64,000 nucleotides of DNA from Sphingomonas caeni. Its GTDB lineage: Bacteria > Pseudomonadota > Alphaproteobacteria > Sphingomonadales > Sphingomonadaceae. Both the position numbers and the translations under genes were made by a program. Shown here piece after piece: positions 16,743-25,316 of this stretch. Location: contig NZ_JAPDOK010000003.1 of assembly GCF_026013415.1 (NCBI RefSeq), positions 186,001 to 250,000 of the forward strand, in the 5' to 3' direction. The notes beneath the pieces were generated by a model. The model ran no database searches. It was not told the origin of the DNA and worked only from the letters and a program-made list of their open reading frames with translations. Within the stretch, counting starts at the first letter, position 1. Every line of letters starts with the position of its first letter.

Positions 16743-18011
16743 GTGAAGCGTTGGCCGCGTGCAGGTGAAATTCAGATTCGCAGCCCTAAGTCCGGCGGCG
16801 TGACGTCGCGCAATTCCCGGATCGGGCGCCTGATGACGGGCGCGGCCGCCTTGGCCCTGCTCGCGCCCCTCCTGCTCGCTTCGCCCGCGCACGCCCAGCA
16901 GGGCACCCCGACCCCCGCGCCGACTCCGGCCCCGCGCCGGTCGCCCGCGATCATCACGCTGCCGGGTGCCAATGGCTTCAGCCTGCAACCCTCGGGTGCT
17001 CAGCCGCCGCGCCCGACCCCGCAGCCGACCCCGACGCCCGCTGCGCGGCCGACGCCGCCTCCCGCACCGCGGCCCAGCCCGACACCTGCGGCGCGGTCGA
17101 CCCCCGCACCGCGCCCGACGCCGGCCGCCGTGCGCCCGGCGGCTCAGCCAACGCCGACCCCTGCGCCCGTTGCAGGCCCCACCGTCCGGCCGACTCCGTC
17201 GGACGAACTCATCGTGACCTCGACGAGACCGGTGGCGATCCCCAGCGCGACCCCGGTTTCGACCCCGACGCCCGCGCCGCTACCCGCCGCCGAACAGGGC
17301 ATCCCATGGCTCTGGATCCTCGTCGGCGCCGCGATGGCCGCGGTGCTGGTGCTGCTCGGCTGGCTGCTCGGCCGCGGGCGCCGCCCCGCGCCCGTCGAGG
17401 AACCGGTGGCGGTCGCGCCGCCGCGTCCCGCCGCGCCTCCGCCGGCTCCCGCCGCGGCTCCGCCGCCGCCCCCCGCGCCCAAACCCGCGCCGCGCCCGGC
17501 TCCGCCCGCCGAACCCATCGTCGTCGAGCTCCGCCCGATCGCGCTCGATCTGGCCGATACCGGCGCGGTGCTCGAATTCGAGCTGTCGATCGCCAATGCC
17601 ATGCCGTCCAATGCCGAGGGCCTGCGGATCGCCTATGCCCTGATGAGCGCCAACGAAATGCAGGATGGCCTGATCGCCAACTTCCACGCCACCCAGATGC
17701 CGCCCGTCATCGATCCCTTCACCCTTGGCCCCCAGGCCGGCGGGCGGATGACGGGCAAGCTCCCGCTGACGCCCGACAAGATCAATGTGGTCGAGGTCGG
17801 CGGGCGGCCGATGTTCGTGCCGATCCTGATGGTCGATATCCGCTGGCGCTCGGGGCTCACCGTCAAGCACCACAGCGCGGACTTCATGGTCGGCATCGGC
17901 GGGCAGGGCGAAAAGCTCGGCCCGATCTGGCTCGATCGCGGCGCCCAGCGCCTCGACCGGCTCAACGCGAACCGCTATTTCCCCAAGCCGGTCTCCGCCG
18001 CGGCGGAGTAA
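16743..18011 (+). CDS. Proline-rich membrane protein (paralogue 2)
   Basis: About 422 residues from GTG 16743 (AAGGA eight bases upstream); GTG 16800 is an alternative that would give a shorter, more classical signal peptide. Order: signal peptide ending at PAHAQ, Pro-Thr-Ala repeats (TPAPTPAPRRSP, RPTPQPTPTPAARPTPPPAP), a membrane span (WLWILVGAAMAAVLVLLGWLLG) with basic stop, a second Pro-rich linker, then a C-terminal beta-rich domain (VVELRPIALDLADTGAVLEF ... GIGGQGEKLGPIWL). The closing EKLGPI corresponds to ERLEPI in the gene at 13144, so the two are paralogues. It is transcribed divergently from the acyltransferase, 67 bases apart. Function unknown. Confidence 0.75.
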   Translation: MKRWPRAGEIQIRSPKSGGVTSRNSRIGRLMTGAAALALLAPLLLASPAHAQQGTPTPAPTPAPRRSPAIITLPGANGFSLQPSGAQPPRPTPQPTPTPAARPTPPPAPRPSPTPAARSTPAPRPTPAAVRPAAQPTPTPAPVAGPTVRPTPSDELIVTSTRPVAIPSATPVSTPTPAPLPAAEQGIPWLWILVGAAMAAVLVLLGWLLGRGRRPAPVEEPVAVAPPRPAAPPPAPAAAPPPPPAPKPAPRPAPPAEPIVVELRPIALDLADTGAVLEFELSIANAMPSNAEGLRIAYALMSANEMQDGLIANFHATQMPPVIDPFTLGPQAGGRMTGKLPLTPDKINVVEVGGRPMFVPILMVDIRWRSGLTVKHHSADFMVGIGGQGEKLGPIWLDRGAQRLDRLNANRYFPKPVSAAAE

Positions 18012-18030
18012 GGTCGGCTACCCAACTCCA

Positions 18031-18172
18031 CCCGTTCGTCCTGAGTAGCGATTGAGTAGCTCCGAAGGAGCGTATCGAAAGCGCGTATCGAAGGACCTGA
18101 GTCCCACTGTGCTTCGATACGAGCCCTCGATACGCCTTCGGCTACTCGGTCTCTACTCAGCACGAACAGTTT
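18031..18172. repeat. Dispersed palindromic repeat, family B, copy 1
   Basis: About 142 bp. The ends CCGTTCGTCCTGAGTAGCGA and the reverse of CTACTCAGCACGAACAG are inverted; an inner inverted pair (GCGTATCGAAGG / CTTCGATACGAG) lies between. A second copy is at 48513-48658 with the same ends and centre. Confidence 0.85.
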
Positions 18173-18181
18173 GGGTTTGGA

Positions 18182-18670
18182 TCAGTTCGCCGAAGGCCCC
18201 GGGCTGGCGATATCCTGGACGATCTTCCACCCGCCCTCGGCGGTCTTGCGGAAGACGGTGACGTAGTTCCCCGCCTGGGTCGCGACCGATTTGTCGCCCG
18301 GATTGGTATAGCTGACCGTGTAGGTGCCGCGCGTATAGGCCATGTCGCCCGCGGGCGAGATTTCGGTGCGGGCATTGGCGAAATCGAGCGCGAAGGCCGG
18401 GTCGGCAAAGTCGGTGGTGGCCGATTTCTCCGAATCCGCGCCCGAACGCGGCGCCTGGAAGGGGACGACGATGTCCGCGTCGGCGGCGTAGAAGGAGGCG
18501 ACCTTGGCCGCATCCTTTGCCTTGTACGCCGCGGCGAGATCGGCCTCGACCGCCTTCACCGCATCGGCGGCCGACCGGTCCTGCGCCGTCGCCGCGCCAT
18601 TGTCGATCGCGGGCGCGTTGCAGGCCGCGAGGGGGACGCACAGGGTCAGGGCCAGGATCGCATGTTTCAT
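18182..18670 (-). CDS. Secreted lipoprotein with SnoaL/DUF4440-like domain
   Basis: 162 residues from ATG 18670 (GGGGAG upstream). The N-terminus MKHAILALTLCVPLAAC is a lipoprotein signal with the lipobox ending at Cys17. The rest has the NTF2-like pattern: AADAVKAVEADLAAAYKAKD, AKVASFYAADADIVVPF, then paired strands with TYTVSYTNPGDK and GGWKIVQDIASP. Such folds bind small molecules or act as non-enzymatic modules; no catalytic residue can be picked. It is divergent from the gene at 18780. Confidence 0.8.
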   Translation of the reverse strand: MKHAILALTLCVPLAACNAPAIDNGAATAQDRSAADAVKAVEADLAAAYKAKDAAKVASFYAADADIVVPFQAPRSGADSEKSATTDFADPAFALDFANARTEISPAGDMAYTRGTYTVSYTNPGDKSVATQAGNYVTVFRKTAEGGWKIVQDIASPGPSAN

Positions 18671-18779
18671 CGGTTCGACTCCCCTTGAGGTGCCGGACAG
18701 GATAGTCCGGGCGGGAAGGGGACGCCAGTCGCGCCGCGACGCCGGTGCCACCGCCTCCCCCGAAACGGAGCGGACGGCG

Positions 18780-19256
18780 ATGGGCATCGACATCAACATC
18801 TATTGCGAAGCACGCCTCGATGACGACGCGCAGTGGTGGGGGATATGCGGCGAAGTCTTTGTCGGGCGAAACCGGACCTTGTTCGACCGGCTGGGCCGCG
18901 CGCGGTCGATGGCGCTGTTCCCGCTCCGCGGCTTGCCCGCGGGGCTCAGTCCCGAAGCGGAAAAGCACGTCGTCATCCACGTCGATGGCGATTGGCGATC
19001 CGACTACACCATATCGCGTGCCGAGGCGGAGCAGATGGTCGCGGAGGGCAAGACGCGCTGGTACGACGAGCGCCAGGAGAAGATTCTCGATCCCGATCTG
19101 ATCGATCACAGCTGGCTGACGACCGACGAATATCGCCGCGTCCTCGACAGTTTCGAGGATGGCCCGGCGGTTGAATGGGCGGCATTGCTCGCGCTGCTCG
19201 AGGTTTATGAGCGAGGTGGTTTCCCCACCCGCATCGTCTTCTGGTTCGATTACTGA
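18780..19256 (+). CDS. Conserved hypothetical protein, 158 residues
   Basis: The ATG at 18780 is preceded by ACGGAG. The protein is soluble, acidic and tryptophan/tyrosine-rich, starting MGIDINIYCEARLDDDAQWW and ending GGFPTRIVFWFDY. The opening pattern (GIDI-xx-E-R....W) is seen in small uncharacterised bacterial proteins with immunity-protein-like character, but no family is recognised with certainty. It is convergent with rplL and shares the hairpin at 19269-19296. No function is assigned. Confidence 0.7.
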   Translation: MGIDINIYCEARLDDDAQWWGICGEVFVGRNRTLFDRLGRARSMALFPLRGLPAGLSPEAEKHVVIHVDGDWRSDYTISRAEAEQMVAEGKTRWYDERQEKILDPDLIDHSWLTTDEYRRVLDSFEDGPAVEWAALLALLEVYERGGFPTRIVFWFDY

Positions 19257-19268
19257 GCGGAACGCAAA

Positions 19269-19296
19269 AGGGCGGCCCGTTTCCGGACCGCCCCTT
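19269..19296. terminator. Bidirectional terminator after rplL
   Basis: A stem (AGGGCGGCCCG / CGGACCGCCCCT) with a short T-rich loop. AAAA on the left gives a CCCTTTTGCG tail on the minus strand behind rplL. Confidence 0.75.
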
Positions 19297-19325
19297 CATG
19301 TGAGACTGCGGATGCAGCCGCGAGA

Positions 19326-19709
19326 TTACTTGATCTCGACGGTCGCGCCGGCTTCCTCGAGCTGCTTCTTGATCTTCTCGGCCTCGTCCTTCGAGACGCC
19401 TTCCTTGACCTTGGCGTTCGCGGTCTCGACCAGGGTCTTCGCCTCGGTCAGGCCGAGGTTGGTGATCGCGCGGACTTCCTTGATGACGTTGATCTTCTTG
19501 CCGCCATCGCTGGTCAGGATCACGTCGAACTCGGTCTGCTCTTCCGCAGCCGGGGCAGCGGCGCCCGGGGCAGCGGCGCCCGGGCCGGCAACGGCGACGG
19601 CAGCGGCGGCCGAAACGCCCCACTTCTCTTCGAGCAGCTTCGAGAGCTCAGCGGCCTCGAGGACGGTCAGAGCCGACAGATCGTCGACGAGCTTGTTCAG
19701 GTCAGCCAT
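19326..19709 (-). CDS. rplL: Ribosomal protein L7/L12
   Basis: A 127-residue acidic protein. The N-terminal dimerisation helices ([20 protein letters not shown]) are followed by an Ala/Gly/Pro hinge ([19 protein letters not shown]) and the C-terminal factor-binding domain with the conserved [19 protein letters not shown] and [10 protein letters not shown]. It forms the ribosomal stalk with L10 and recruits translation GTPases. It lies 52 bases behind rplJ, is cotranscribed with it, and is followed by a terminator rather than by rpoB. Confidence 0.98.
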   Translation of the reverse strand: MADLNKLVDDLSALTVLEAAELSKLLEEKWGVSAAAAVAVAGPGAAAPGAAAPAAEEQTEFDVILTSDGGKKINVIKEVRAITNLGLTEAKTLVETANAKVKEGVSKDEAEKIKKQLEEAGATVEIK

Positions 19710-19761
19710 GTTAAAACTCCATTCAAATCAGGTTGTTCAGGGAAATAGTTGCCGGAAGGGC

Positions 19762-20277
19762 TTACGCCGCTTCCTTCTCCGCATAGGCCTTGAGCACGCG
19801 GGCGAGCTGAGCCGCCGGCGCCTGCGTGACGGTCGCGAGCTTGGTCGCCGGAGCAACCAGCAGGCCCACGATCTTCGCGCGAAGCTCATCGAGCGACGGC
19901 ATCGAAGCCAGCGCCTTCACGCCCTCGGCGTCGAGCACGGTGGTGCCCATTGCGCCGCCGACGATCTCGAGCTTGTCGTTGGTCTTCGCGAAGTCGATCG
20001 CCACCTTGGCGGCCGCGACGGGGTCCTTCGACGAAGCGAGACCCACCGGACCGGTGAGCAGTTCGCCGAGCGAAAGATAGTCGGTGCCGTTGAGCGCGAT
20101 CTTGGCAAGCTTGTTCTTCGAGACCTTGTAGGTCGCGCCGGCTTCCCGCATCTTGTTGCGCAGCACGGTCGACTGGGCGACCGAGAGGCCGAGGTTGCGG
20201 GTGACGACCACCACGCCGACCTCGTTGAAGGTTGCGTTCAGTTCGGCGACGGCTTCGGCCTTTTGAGCACGATCCAT
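19762..20277 (-). CDS. rplJ: Ribosomal protein L10
   Basis: A 171-residue protein with the L10 pattern [39 protein letters not shown] and the C-terminal helix that binds L7/L12 dimers ([14 protein letters not shown]). It anchors the stalk to 23S rRNA. A leader of roughly 220 bases separates its start from a promoter-like sequence at 20496-20523. In many bacteria that leader carries the L10 autoregulation site (known); the structure was not modelled here. Confidence 0.98.
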   Translation of the reverse strand: MDRAQKAEAVAELNATFNEVGVVVVTRNLGLSVAQSTVLRNKMREAGATYKVSKNKLAKIALNGTDYLSLGELLTGPVGLASSKDPVAAAKVAIDFAKTNDKLEIVGGAMGTTVLDAEGVKALASMPSLDELRAKIVGLLVAPATKLATVTQAPAAQLARVLKAYAEKEAA

Positions 20278-20495
20278 GCCATTCTCCTCATTGGGCCGCC
20301 CTTGCGGGAGGCCCGGTTACAACTGTCCAGTGAGGGGGCATGATCGTCGCGGCCAGGCTTTCCCTGGGCGTGACCCGAACGCTCGCGCAGGGCGAGGGCC
20401 GGTGGAATATCAGTCCCCGTCTAGGCGAGAAATCAAGACCGGCAGATCCGGTCACTCGCTGTCTCGGACGGATTCCTCCCGAAGGAGGAGGCGCG

Positions 20496-20523
20496 CCAAT
20501 AGCGGGATTGGGACGAAAGTCAA
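20496..20523 (-). promoter_or_regulatory. Putative rplJL promoter
   Basis: On the minus strand TTGACT (20518-20523), a 16-base spacer and TATTGG (20496-20501). It stands about 220 bases before rplJ, leaving room for an L10 leader. Confidence 0.5.
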
Positions 20524-20568
20524 CGCCTTGCCCCTCGCGGCGGTGCGGGTTGGTGATATAGCGGGCGA

Positions 20569-21381
20569 ATGATCGCCAGCCGCCCCCTGCGCGCACGCTT
20601 GTGGTTCGTCCCGGCGATCGTCGGCGCGTGGCTGCTGCTCGCATTGGCCTGGACCCCCGCGACGCTCCTGGTCGAGCGGGCGGGCGGCCACGGCGCCGAT
20701 GGCGGCGGCGTCTTCCTACTCGTCTTGCTCAGCTTCGTGCCCTGGATGGCGGCGACCCCGCTGATGCTGTGGCTCGCCCAGCGCTTCCCCGTGGCGCAGC
20801 GACGCGTCGAGCGGCTGCTGGTGCATGCGATGGTCGGGGTGATCGTGATCCCCCTCGTCGCGCTCGCGGGGCGGGCGCTGACGCTTCTGGTGAACCCGGT
20901 GGGTTCCTGGAGCCATTTCGGTATCGCGGTGGCGATCACCGCCTTCTACAGCGTCCCCATCTATGTCGCGGTCGCGGCGATCGGACAGGCGCTCGCCCGC
21001 GCGCATCCGCTTGCCGCCGCCACCCAGACCTATCCTGCCCGCCTCGCGATCCGCGAGAAAGGCCGGACCGACGTGCTCGAAACGCGCGCGATCGATCATG
21101 TCGATGTCGCGGGCCATTATCTCTGCATCCATGCGGGCGAGGCGGTCCATGTCATCCGCGGCCAACTGGGCGATCTCGAAGCGCGGCTCGATCCCGCCGA
21201 ATTCGCCCGCGTCCACCGCTCGACGATCGTCCGGCTCGACCGGATCCGCGCGCTCGACGAGCGCCGCAACGGCGATTGCGAGCTGCTTCTCGCCAGCGGC
21301 CGCCGCGTCGCCGCGAGCCGCAGCTATCGGGACGCGCTCCAGGCGCGGCTCGGCATGGCGCAGTTCGAAAGCCCGTCCTGA
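20569..21381 (+). CDS. Membrane-bound LytTR-family transcription regulator
   Basis: A 270-residue protein. About four membrane spans occupy residues 10-145 (VPAIVGAWLLLALAWTPATL; VFLLVLLSFVPWMAATPLML; LVHAMVGVIVIPLVALAG; AITAFYSVPIYVAVAAIGQA). A C-terminal LytTR DNA-binding domain runs from about residue 160 to 260 (DVLETRAIDHVDVAGHYLCI, FARVHRSTIVRLDRIRALD, GRRVAASRSYRDAL). Known: LytTR domains bind repeated sites and usually act as response regulators; here the receiver is replaced by membrane helices, suggesting direct sensing of a membrane signal (inference). It is divergent from rplJ. No partner kinase is nearby. Confidence 0.9.
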   Translation: MIASRPLRARLWFVPAIVGAWLLLALAWTPATLLVERAGGHGADGGGVFLLVLLSFVPWMAATPLMLWLAQRFPVAQRRVERLLVHAMVGVIVIPLVALAGRALTLLVNPVGSWSHFGIAVAITAFYSVPIYVAVAAIGQALARAHPLAAATQTYPARLAIREKGRTDVLETRAIDHVDVAGHYLCIHAGEAVHVIRGQLGDLEARLDPAEFARVHRSTIVRLDRIRALDERRNGDCELLLASGRRVAASRSYRDALQARLGMAQFESPS

Positions 21382-21498
21382 TCCCGCCGCACGGTTCGCG
21401 CCAACCCTCGCACGGCTGACGCCAAAGCGCCGTGCCCCGGGTTGCCCCCGCCGCCGCGCCATGGCCTGCCTCGCGCCAGAGGGGCCGGGAGAAACATC

Positions 21499-22764
21499 AT
21501 GCGATTCACATTTCTCGCCCTGCTCGCAGGGTTGGTTTCGGCCTCACCCGCGCTGGCGGGGCCGGACAACAGCTTTGCCGTGCGCGACGTGCGCGTCTTC
21601 GATGGGCTGCGGACGATCCCGCACGCCAATGTCGTGGTGCGCGACGGGCGCATCGCCGCCATCGGCAGGGACGCCGCGATCCCGCGCGGGCTGAGCGTGA
21701 TCGAGGGCGCGGGCAAGACCCTGCTTCCCGGGTTGATCGACGCGCACGTCCATGTCTTCCCGGGCGCCCAGCGCGACGCGCTCCGCTTCGGCGTCACCGC
21801 CGAACTCGACATGTTCAGCCTGACTGCCACCTTCGGCCCCTGGCGCGCCCAGCGCGACTCGCGCGGCCGGGTCACCGCCGCCGATACCTGGTCCGCCGGG
21901 ATCGGCGTTTCGGCCCCCGGTGGCCATCCCGCGCGGATGCTCCCGCCCGGCCAGGCCATGCCGGTGCTCACCGATCCGGCCGATGCCGAGGCCTTCGTCG
22001 CCGCGCGCGTCGCCGAGGGCTCGGACTATATCAAGATCATCCTCGAACATGAGGGGCTGGGGAACCCGCGCGAGCAGCTTCCGGCGCTCTCGCGCGAAAC
22101 GGTCTGCGCCGCCATCGCCGCCGCGCATCGGCACAAACGCAAGGCGATCGTCCATATCTCGGTCCGCGAGGATGCCCGCGCCGCGATCGCCTGCGGCGCC
22201 GACGGGCTCGCGCATCTGTTCGGCGATGCCATGCCCGATGCCGCGCTGTTGCGCGAGGCCAGGCGGCGCGGCGTCTTCTTCGAAACGACGCTCAGTGTGA
22301 TCGCGGGGGTAGCGGGCGCGCCCTTCGCCACCGGACTCGCGGCCGATCCGCGCGTCGCGCCGTTCCTAACCGCCAACCAGGACCGGACGATGACCGTCCG
22401 CTTCCCGACCCCGCATCCGGAGAGTTTCCCCACCGTCCTCGCGGTCGCCCGCGCGCTTCATGCCGCCGGCATCCCGCTTCTCGCGGGCACTGACGCGCCC
22501 GGGCCGGGAACGGCGCACGGCGTCTCGCTCCATGGTGAGCTGCAATTGCTGGTGCAGGCGGGGCTGACCCCCGCAGAGGCGCTCTCGGCCGCCACCGCGC
22601 TCCCCGCGCGCTACTTCGCGCTGGCGGGGCGGGGCCGCATCCTCAGGGGCTATCGGGCCGATCTGCTGCTCGTCGAGGGCGACCCGACCATGATGATCGG
22701 CGCGACCCTGGCGATCGCGGCAATCTGGAAGAATGGCTACAAGGTCGATCGCAGCCCGAATTAG
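21499..22764 (+). CDS. Secreted amidohydrolase-family protein
   Basis: 421 residues from ATG 21499, giving the signal peptide MRFTFLALLAGLVSASPALA. The amidohydrolase metal-site pattern is visible: LLPGLIDAHVHVFPG (H-x-H), a lysine candidate in SDYIKIILEH, histidines in KAIVHISV and DGLAHLFGD, and an aspartate in LLAGTDAPGPGT. The closing strand GRILRGYRADLLLVEGDPT is typical of imidazolonepropionase-like enzymes. It is probably a periplasmic hydrolase of a cyclic amide, dipeptide or xenobiotic; the substrate cannot be read from sequence. It lies downstream of the LytTR gene on the same strand with a 117-base gap. Confidence 0.88.
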   Translation: MRFTFLALLAGLVSASPALAGPDNSFAVRDVRVFDGLRTIPHANVVVRDGRIAAIGRDAAIPRGLSVIEGAGKTLLPGLIDAHVHVFPGAQRDALRFGVTAELDMFSLTATFGPWRAQRDSRGRVTAADTWSAGIGVSAPGGHPARMLPPGQAMPVLTDPADAEAFVAARVAEGSDYIKIILEHEGLGNPREQLPALSRETVCAAIAAAHRHKRKAIVHISVREDARAAIACGADGLAHLFGDAMPDAALLREARRRGVFFETTLSVIAGVAGAPFATGLAADPRVAPFLTANQDRTMTVRFPTPHPESFPTVLAVARALHAAGIPLLAGTDAPGPGTAHGVSLHGELQLLVQAGLTPAEALSAATALPARYFALAGRGRILRGYRADLLLVEGDPTMMIGATLAIAAIWKNGYKVDRSPN

Positions 22765-22770
22765 GCGGCG

Positions 22771-23154
22771 TCAGGCCGCGCGGCGCATCGGATGGTGCGC
22801 GAAGGCGAGCAGCCAGCGCCGCGCCTCGCCCGCATTGGCGAAGCTGTGGCTGCGGCCCGAGGTGGCGATCGTGCGGCTCGCCTTGGCGCCCGGCATCGCG
22901 ATCACCGCGATTCGGTCGAGCGCCGAGGTGAGCAGCTCATGCTCGAGCCGGGCGATGCGGTCGGCGACGTCGGCGGGGAAGGCGGCGCTGCCCCTGAGGT
23001 CGATCATCAGCCGCACCGGCCGGCCGCACATCCGCGCCTCGCGGACATGGCTGCGAAACTCGTGCGCATAGGCCGGGAAGGCGGCGAGCGGCATGAAGCC
23101 TTCGACGCGGATTTCGAGGATGCCGTCTTCGTCGTCGTGCGTGAACCGGTACAT
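22771..23154 (-). CDS. STAS/SpoIIAA-like protein
   Basis: 127 residues from ATG 23154 (MYRFTHDDEDGILEIRVEGF). The pattern of an N-terminal strand pair, then RPVRLMIDLRGSAAFPADVADRIARLE and a third strand DRIAVIAMPG fits the SpoIIAA-like (STAS-related) fold, which often binds lipids or serves in regulation. It ends six bases from the convergent amidohydrolase stop. No specific role. Confidence 0.65.
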   Translation of the reverse strand: MYRFTHDDEDGILEIRVEGFMPLAAFPAYAHEFRSHVREARMCGRPVRLMIDLRGSAAFPADVADRIARLEHELLTSALDRIAVIAMPGAKASRTIATSGRSHSFANAGEARRWLLAFAHHPMRRAA

Positions 23155-23299
23155 GGCCGTCGCTCCGTCCCTGAGGATGAGCCGTTTATTCCGCCTCCGG
23201 CCCCCCAACGCCATTCGGGGCGAACCCGCTAAGGGGTGTTCAGGGAGGGGGTCTTCAGGAAAAATTGACCATGATGGGTGGGCCGCCTCGCCGCCCGCC

Positions 23300-23466
23300 T
23301 TCCCTCTCCCATCGGGAGAGGGTTGCGCAGACTTAGGTCGGCTTCTTCAGCCGGCCTTAGTCGGAGCTGGGTGAGGGGATCCGCCCAATCGAGAGCGTGT
23401 AACCCCTCACCGAGCTACGCTAGGCAGCAAGCTGCCAAGCTTCGCTACCTCTCCCGATGGGAGAGG
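23300..23466. repeat. Long palindromic repeat, family D
   Basis: This accounts for most of the 335-base gap before the next gene. The outer arms CCTCTCCCATCGGGAGAGGG and CCTCTCCCGATGGGAGAGG face each other, each itself palindromic. Inner inverted stretches (GGTCGGCTTCTTCAGCCGGC; GGCAGCAAGCTGCC) give a compound hairpin. A single copy was seen in this window. Confidence 0.75.
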
Positions 23467-23489
23467 AAGATCGCCACCTCAGCGAGCAC

Positions 23490-25223
23490 TCACCGCTTCG
23501 GCAGCGAGTCCAGTATCTCCTGCGCCCGCGCGCGTTCGGGCGAGTCGTACGGCCCATGCGCCACCGGCTCGAGGATCCTGCGCGCCGCTTCGCCCTGGCC
23601 CTGGCGCGCCAGTTCCTCGCCGAGCAGCAGGCGTGGGCCCGGCGCCGCGGGGACGGCATCGACCGCCTTGAGCAGCCCGACCAGCGCGACTTCGGGCGGG
23701 GCTTCGCCCGCGTTCGAGAAGCTGCGGAAATAGCCGATCAGCGGCAGCGTCGATTCGGTGTCCGCACGGTTCGCCTGCACGATCGTGCCGCGCGCGGCAC
23801 GCAGCCTGCCCGGGCGCTCGCCCGCGGGACCCGCAATGGCGAGCTGCGCCTGCGCCACGCCCTTCCATCCGAGCGCGCGCGCGTCGGTGGGCATGATGCG
23901 CAGCGCCGCTTCGGCCGCCGCCAGGCATTCGGCATTGTTGGCGCTGCGGCATTCGGCTTCGGCGAGCAGCAATTGCGCCTCGAGGTTGGACGAATAGCGG
24001 CGCGCGTCCTGGCGCAGCCGCCCCAGCCAGCGGTCGCGCGCGGCGATCGCGCGGGCACGCAGCTCGGGCGGGCCGGCGGGAATCTCGATGCGCGAGCCGA
24101 GTTCGATCCGCCCTTTCAGGAACGCCGCCTGGCTCTCGGTCAGCCGCGTGACGACGGGCTCGTCGGCGAGCGCGGGCGGATAGGTCATCCGCTCATAGGG
24201 CAGCCGCTTATTGTCATAGGCGCGCACCTCGGCGCCGAGCTTGTCGAGATCGCCGAACTCGCTGGATGCCTCCTCCAGCGAGGCACCTCGGCCGATCGCG
24301 GCGAGATAGCGGGAGAATTGCGGGCGGCGCTCCGCCGAGAAGAAGAGATAGTGGGTGAGGATCCAGGCGTGGAAAGGCGTCCATTTGCCGCGCACCGCCT
24401 CGGTGAGATAGCGCCCGGTGACGATGTCCTTCACCGCAATCGCGCGGAAGGAATCGATCACGCGCCAATAGCCTTCGGGCATGCGGCCATATTCGATCTC
24501 GCCGTCGGCGGTGACGCGGATCGTCGCGAACAGCTCGCCGAATCCGTCGAGATACCAGCGCGGATAGGCGGCGGGGAAATAAGTAAGCAGATAATGCTGC
24601 GCGAAGCCGGCATAGAGCCGCCCCTCCGCGCTGATCGGCACCACATTACCACCTCCCGTCAGCGCGCGGCTCTCGCTGCTCGCGCCCAGGAAGGTGCTGT
24701 TGAAGCCGCCGCTCGCCGGGTCCTGCTGCGGCGGATCGAGATTCATCCCCTGGATATCGACTGTCTGCGGCGGCTCGATCACCGCGCTCATGCTGTATCG
24801 TCCCGCGGCCATCACCGCGCCGTCCTCGCGCGGGTCATAATAGCGCTGCATCTGGAAGGCCTGGGCGAACGGCCCCTGCGCCGATCGGACATTGTGCAGG
24901 TCCATCGCGTCGAACTCGGCGGTGTCGCCCACCAAGGTCACGCGCAATTTGATCGTGTCGTCGGGCTTGCCATAGCGGTTGAGCAGCATCGAGAGCAGGA
25001 AGTGCAGCCGCTCCAGATTATGCGCGATTCGGGTCAGCTCGGCCTCGCCGCCGTCGCTATAGACGATCACATGGTCGGTCTCGGCGACGCGCCAGTTGCT
25101 CGGCTTGTCGCCGCGCTGGCCCTGGACGAGGATGCCCTGATCCTGGCCGGGCGTGACCTGCGCCAGCGCGGGGAGGGGAAGCAGCAGCGCGAGCGCCGCA
25201 AGGCCGGAACGCAGGAAACGCAT
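23490..25223 (-). CDS. Secreted peptidase-MA-like protein with TPR-like C-terminus (paralogue 1)
   Basis: A 577-residue protein with the signal peptide MRFLRSGLAALALLLPLPALAQ. The central block QHYLLTYFPAAYPRWYLDGFGELFA resembles the zinc-peptidase motif of the MA/gluzincin group (H-E-x-x-H...P-x-W-x-x-E-G), but the first histidine-glutamate pair is missing and the glycine-glutamate order is altered, so a peptidase role is doubtful. The C-terminal third contains alanine-rich helical repeats (LLLAEAECRSANNAECLAAA; LGWKGVAQAQLAI) like tetratricopeptide repeats. It is the second of a tandem pair with the gene at 25317-27077. Likely periplasmic; substrate unknown. Confidence 0.75.
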   Translation of the reverse strand: MRFLRSGLAALALLLPLPALAQVTPGQDQGILVQGQRGDKPSNWRVAETDHVIVYSDGGEAELTRIAHNLERLHFLLSMLLNRYGKPDDTIKLRVTLVGDTAEFDAMDLHNVRSAQGPFAQAFQMQRYYDPREDGAVMAAGRYSMSAVIEPPQTVDIQGMNLDPPQQDPASGGFNSTFLGASSESRALTGGGNVVPISAEGRLYAGFAQHYLLTYFPAAYPRWYLDGFGELFATIRVTADGEIEYGRMPEGYWRVIDSFRAIAVKDIVTGRYLTEAVRGKWTPFHAWILTHYLFFSAERRPQFSRYLAAIGRGASLEEASSEFGDLDKLGAEVRAYDNKRLPYERMTYPPALADEPVVTRLTESQAAFLKGRIELGSRIEIPAGPPELRARAIAARDRWLGRLRQDARRYSSNLEAQLLLAEAECRSANNAECLAAAEAALRIMPTDARALGWKGVAQAQLAIAGPAGERPGRLRAARGTIVQANRADTESTLPLIGYFRSFSNAGEAPPEVALVGLLKAVDAVPAAPGPRLLLGEELARQGQGEAARRILEPVAHGPYDSPERARAQEILDSLPKR

Positions 25224-25316
25224 CTATTCCTCTCCATCACGGGCGCCGGGCCCTCGGTCAGCGCTGTCACACAGCCGCGCGGGCGGCGCAATGCGTTTGC
25301 TCAGATGTCGTGACGC

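Noticed and set aside
11359..18011. A prophage around the sheath gene
   Set aside because: No integrase, terminase, capsid, tube or baseplate genes; the surrounding genes are ordinary chromosomal ones.
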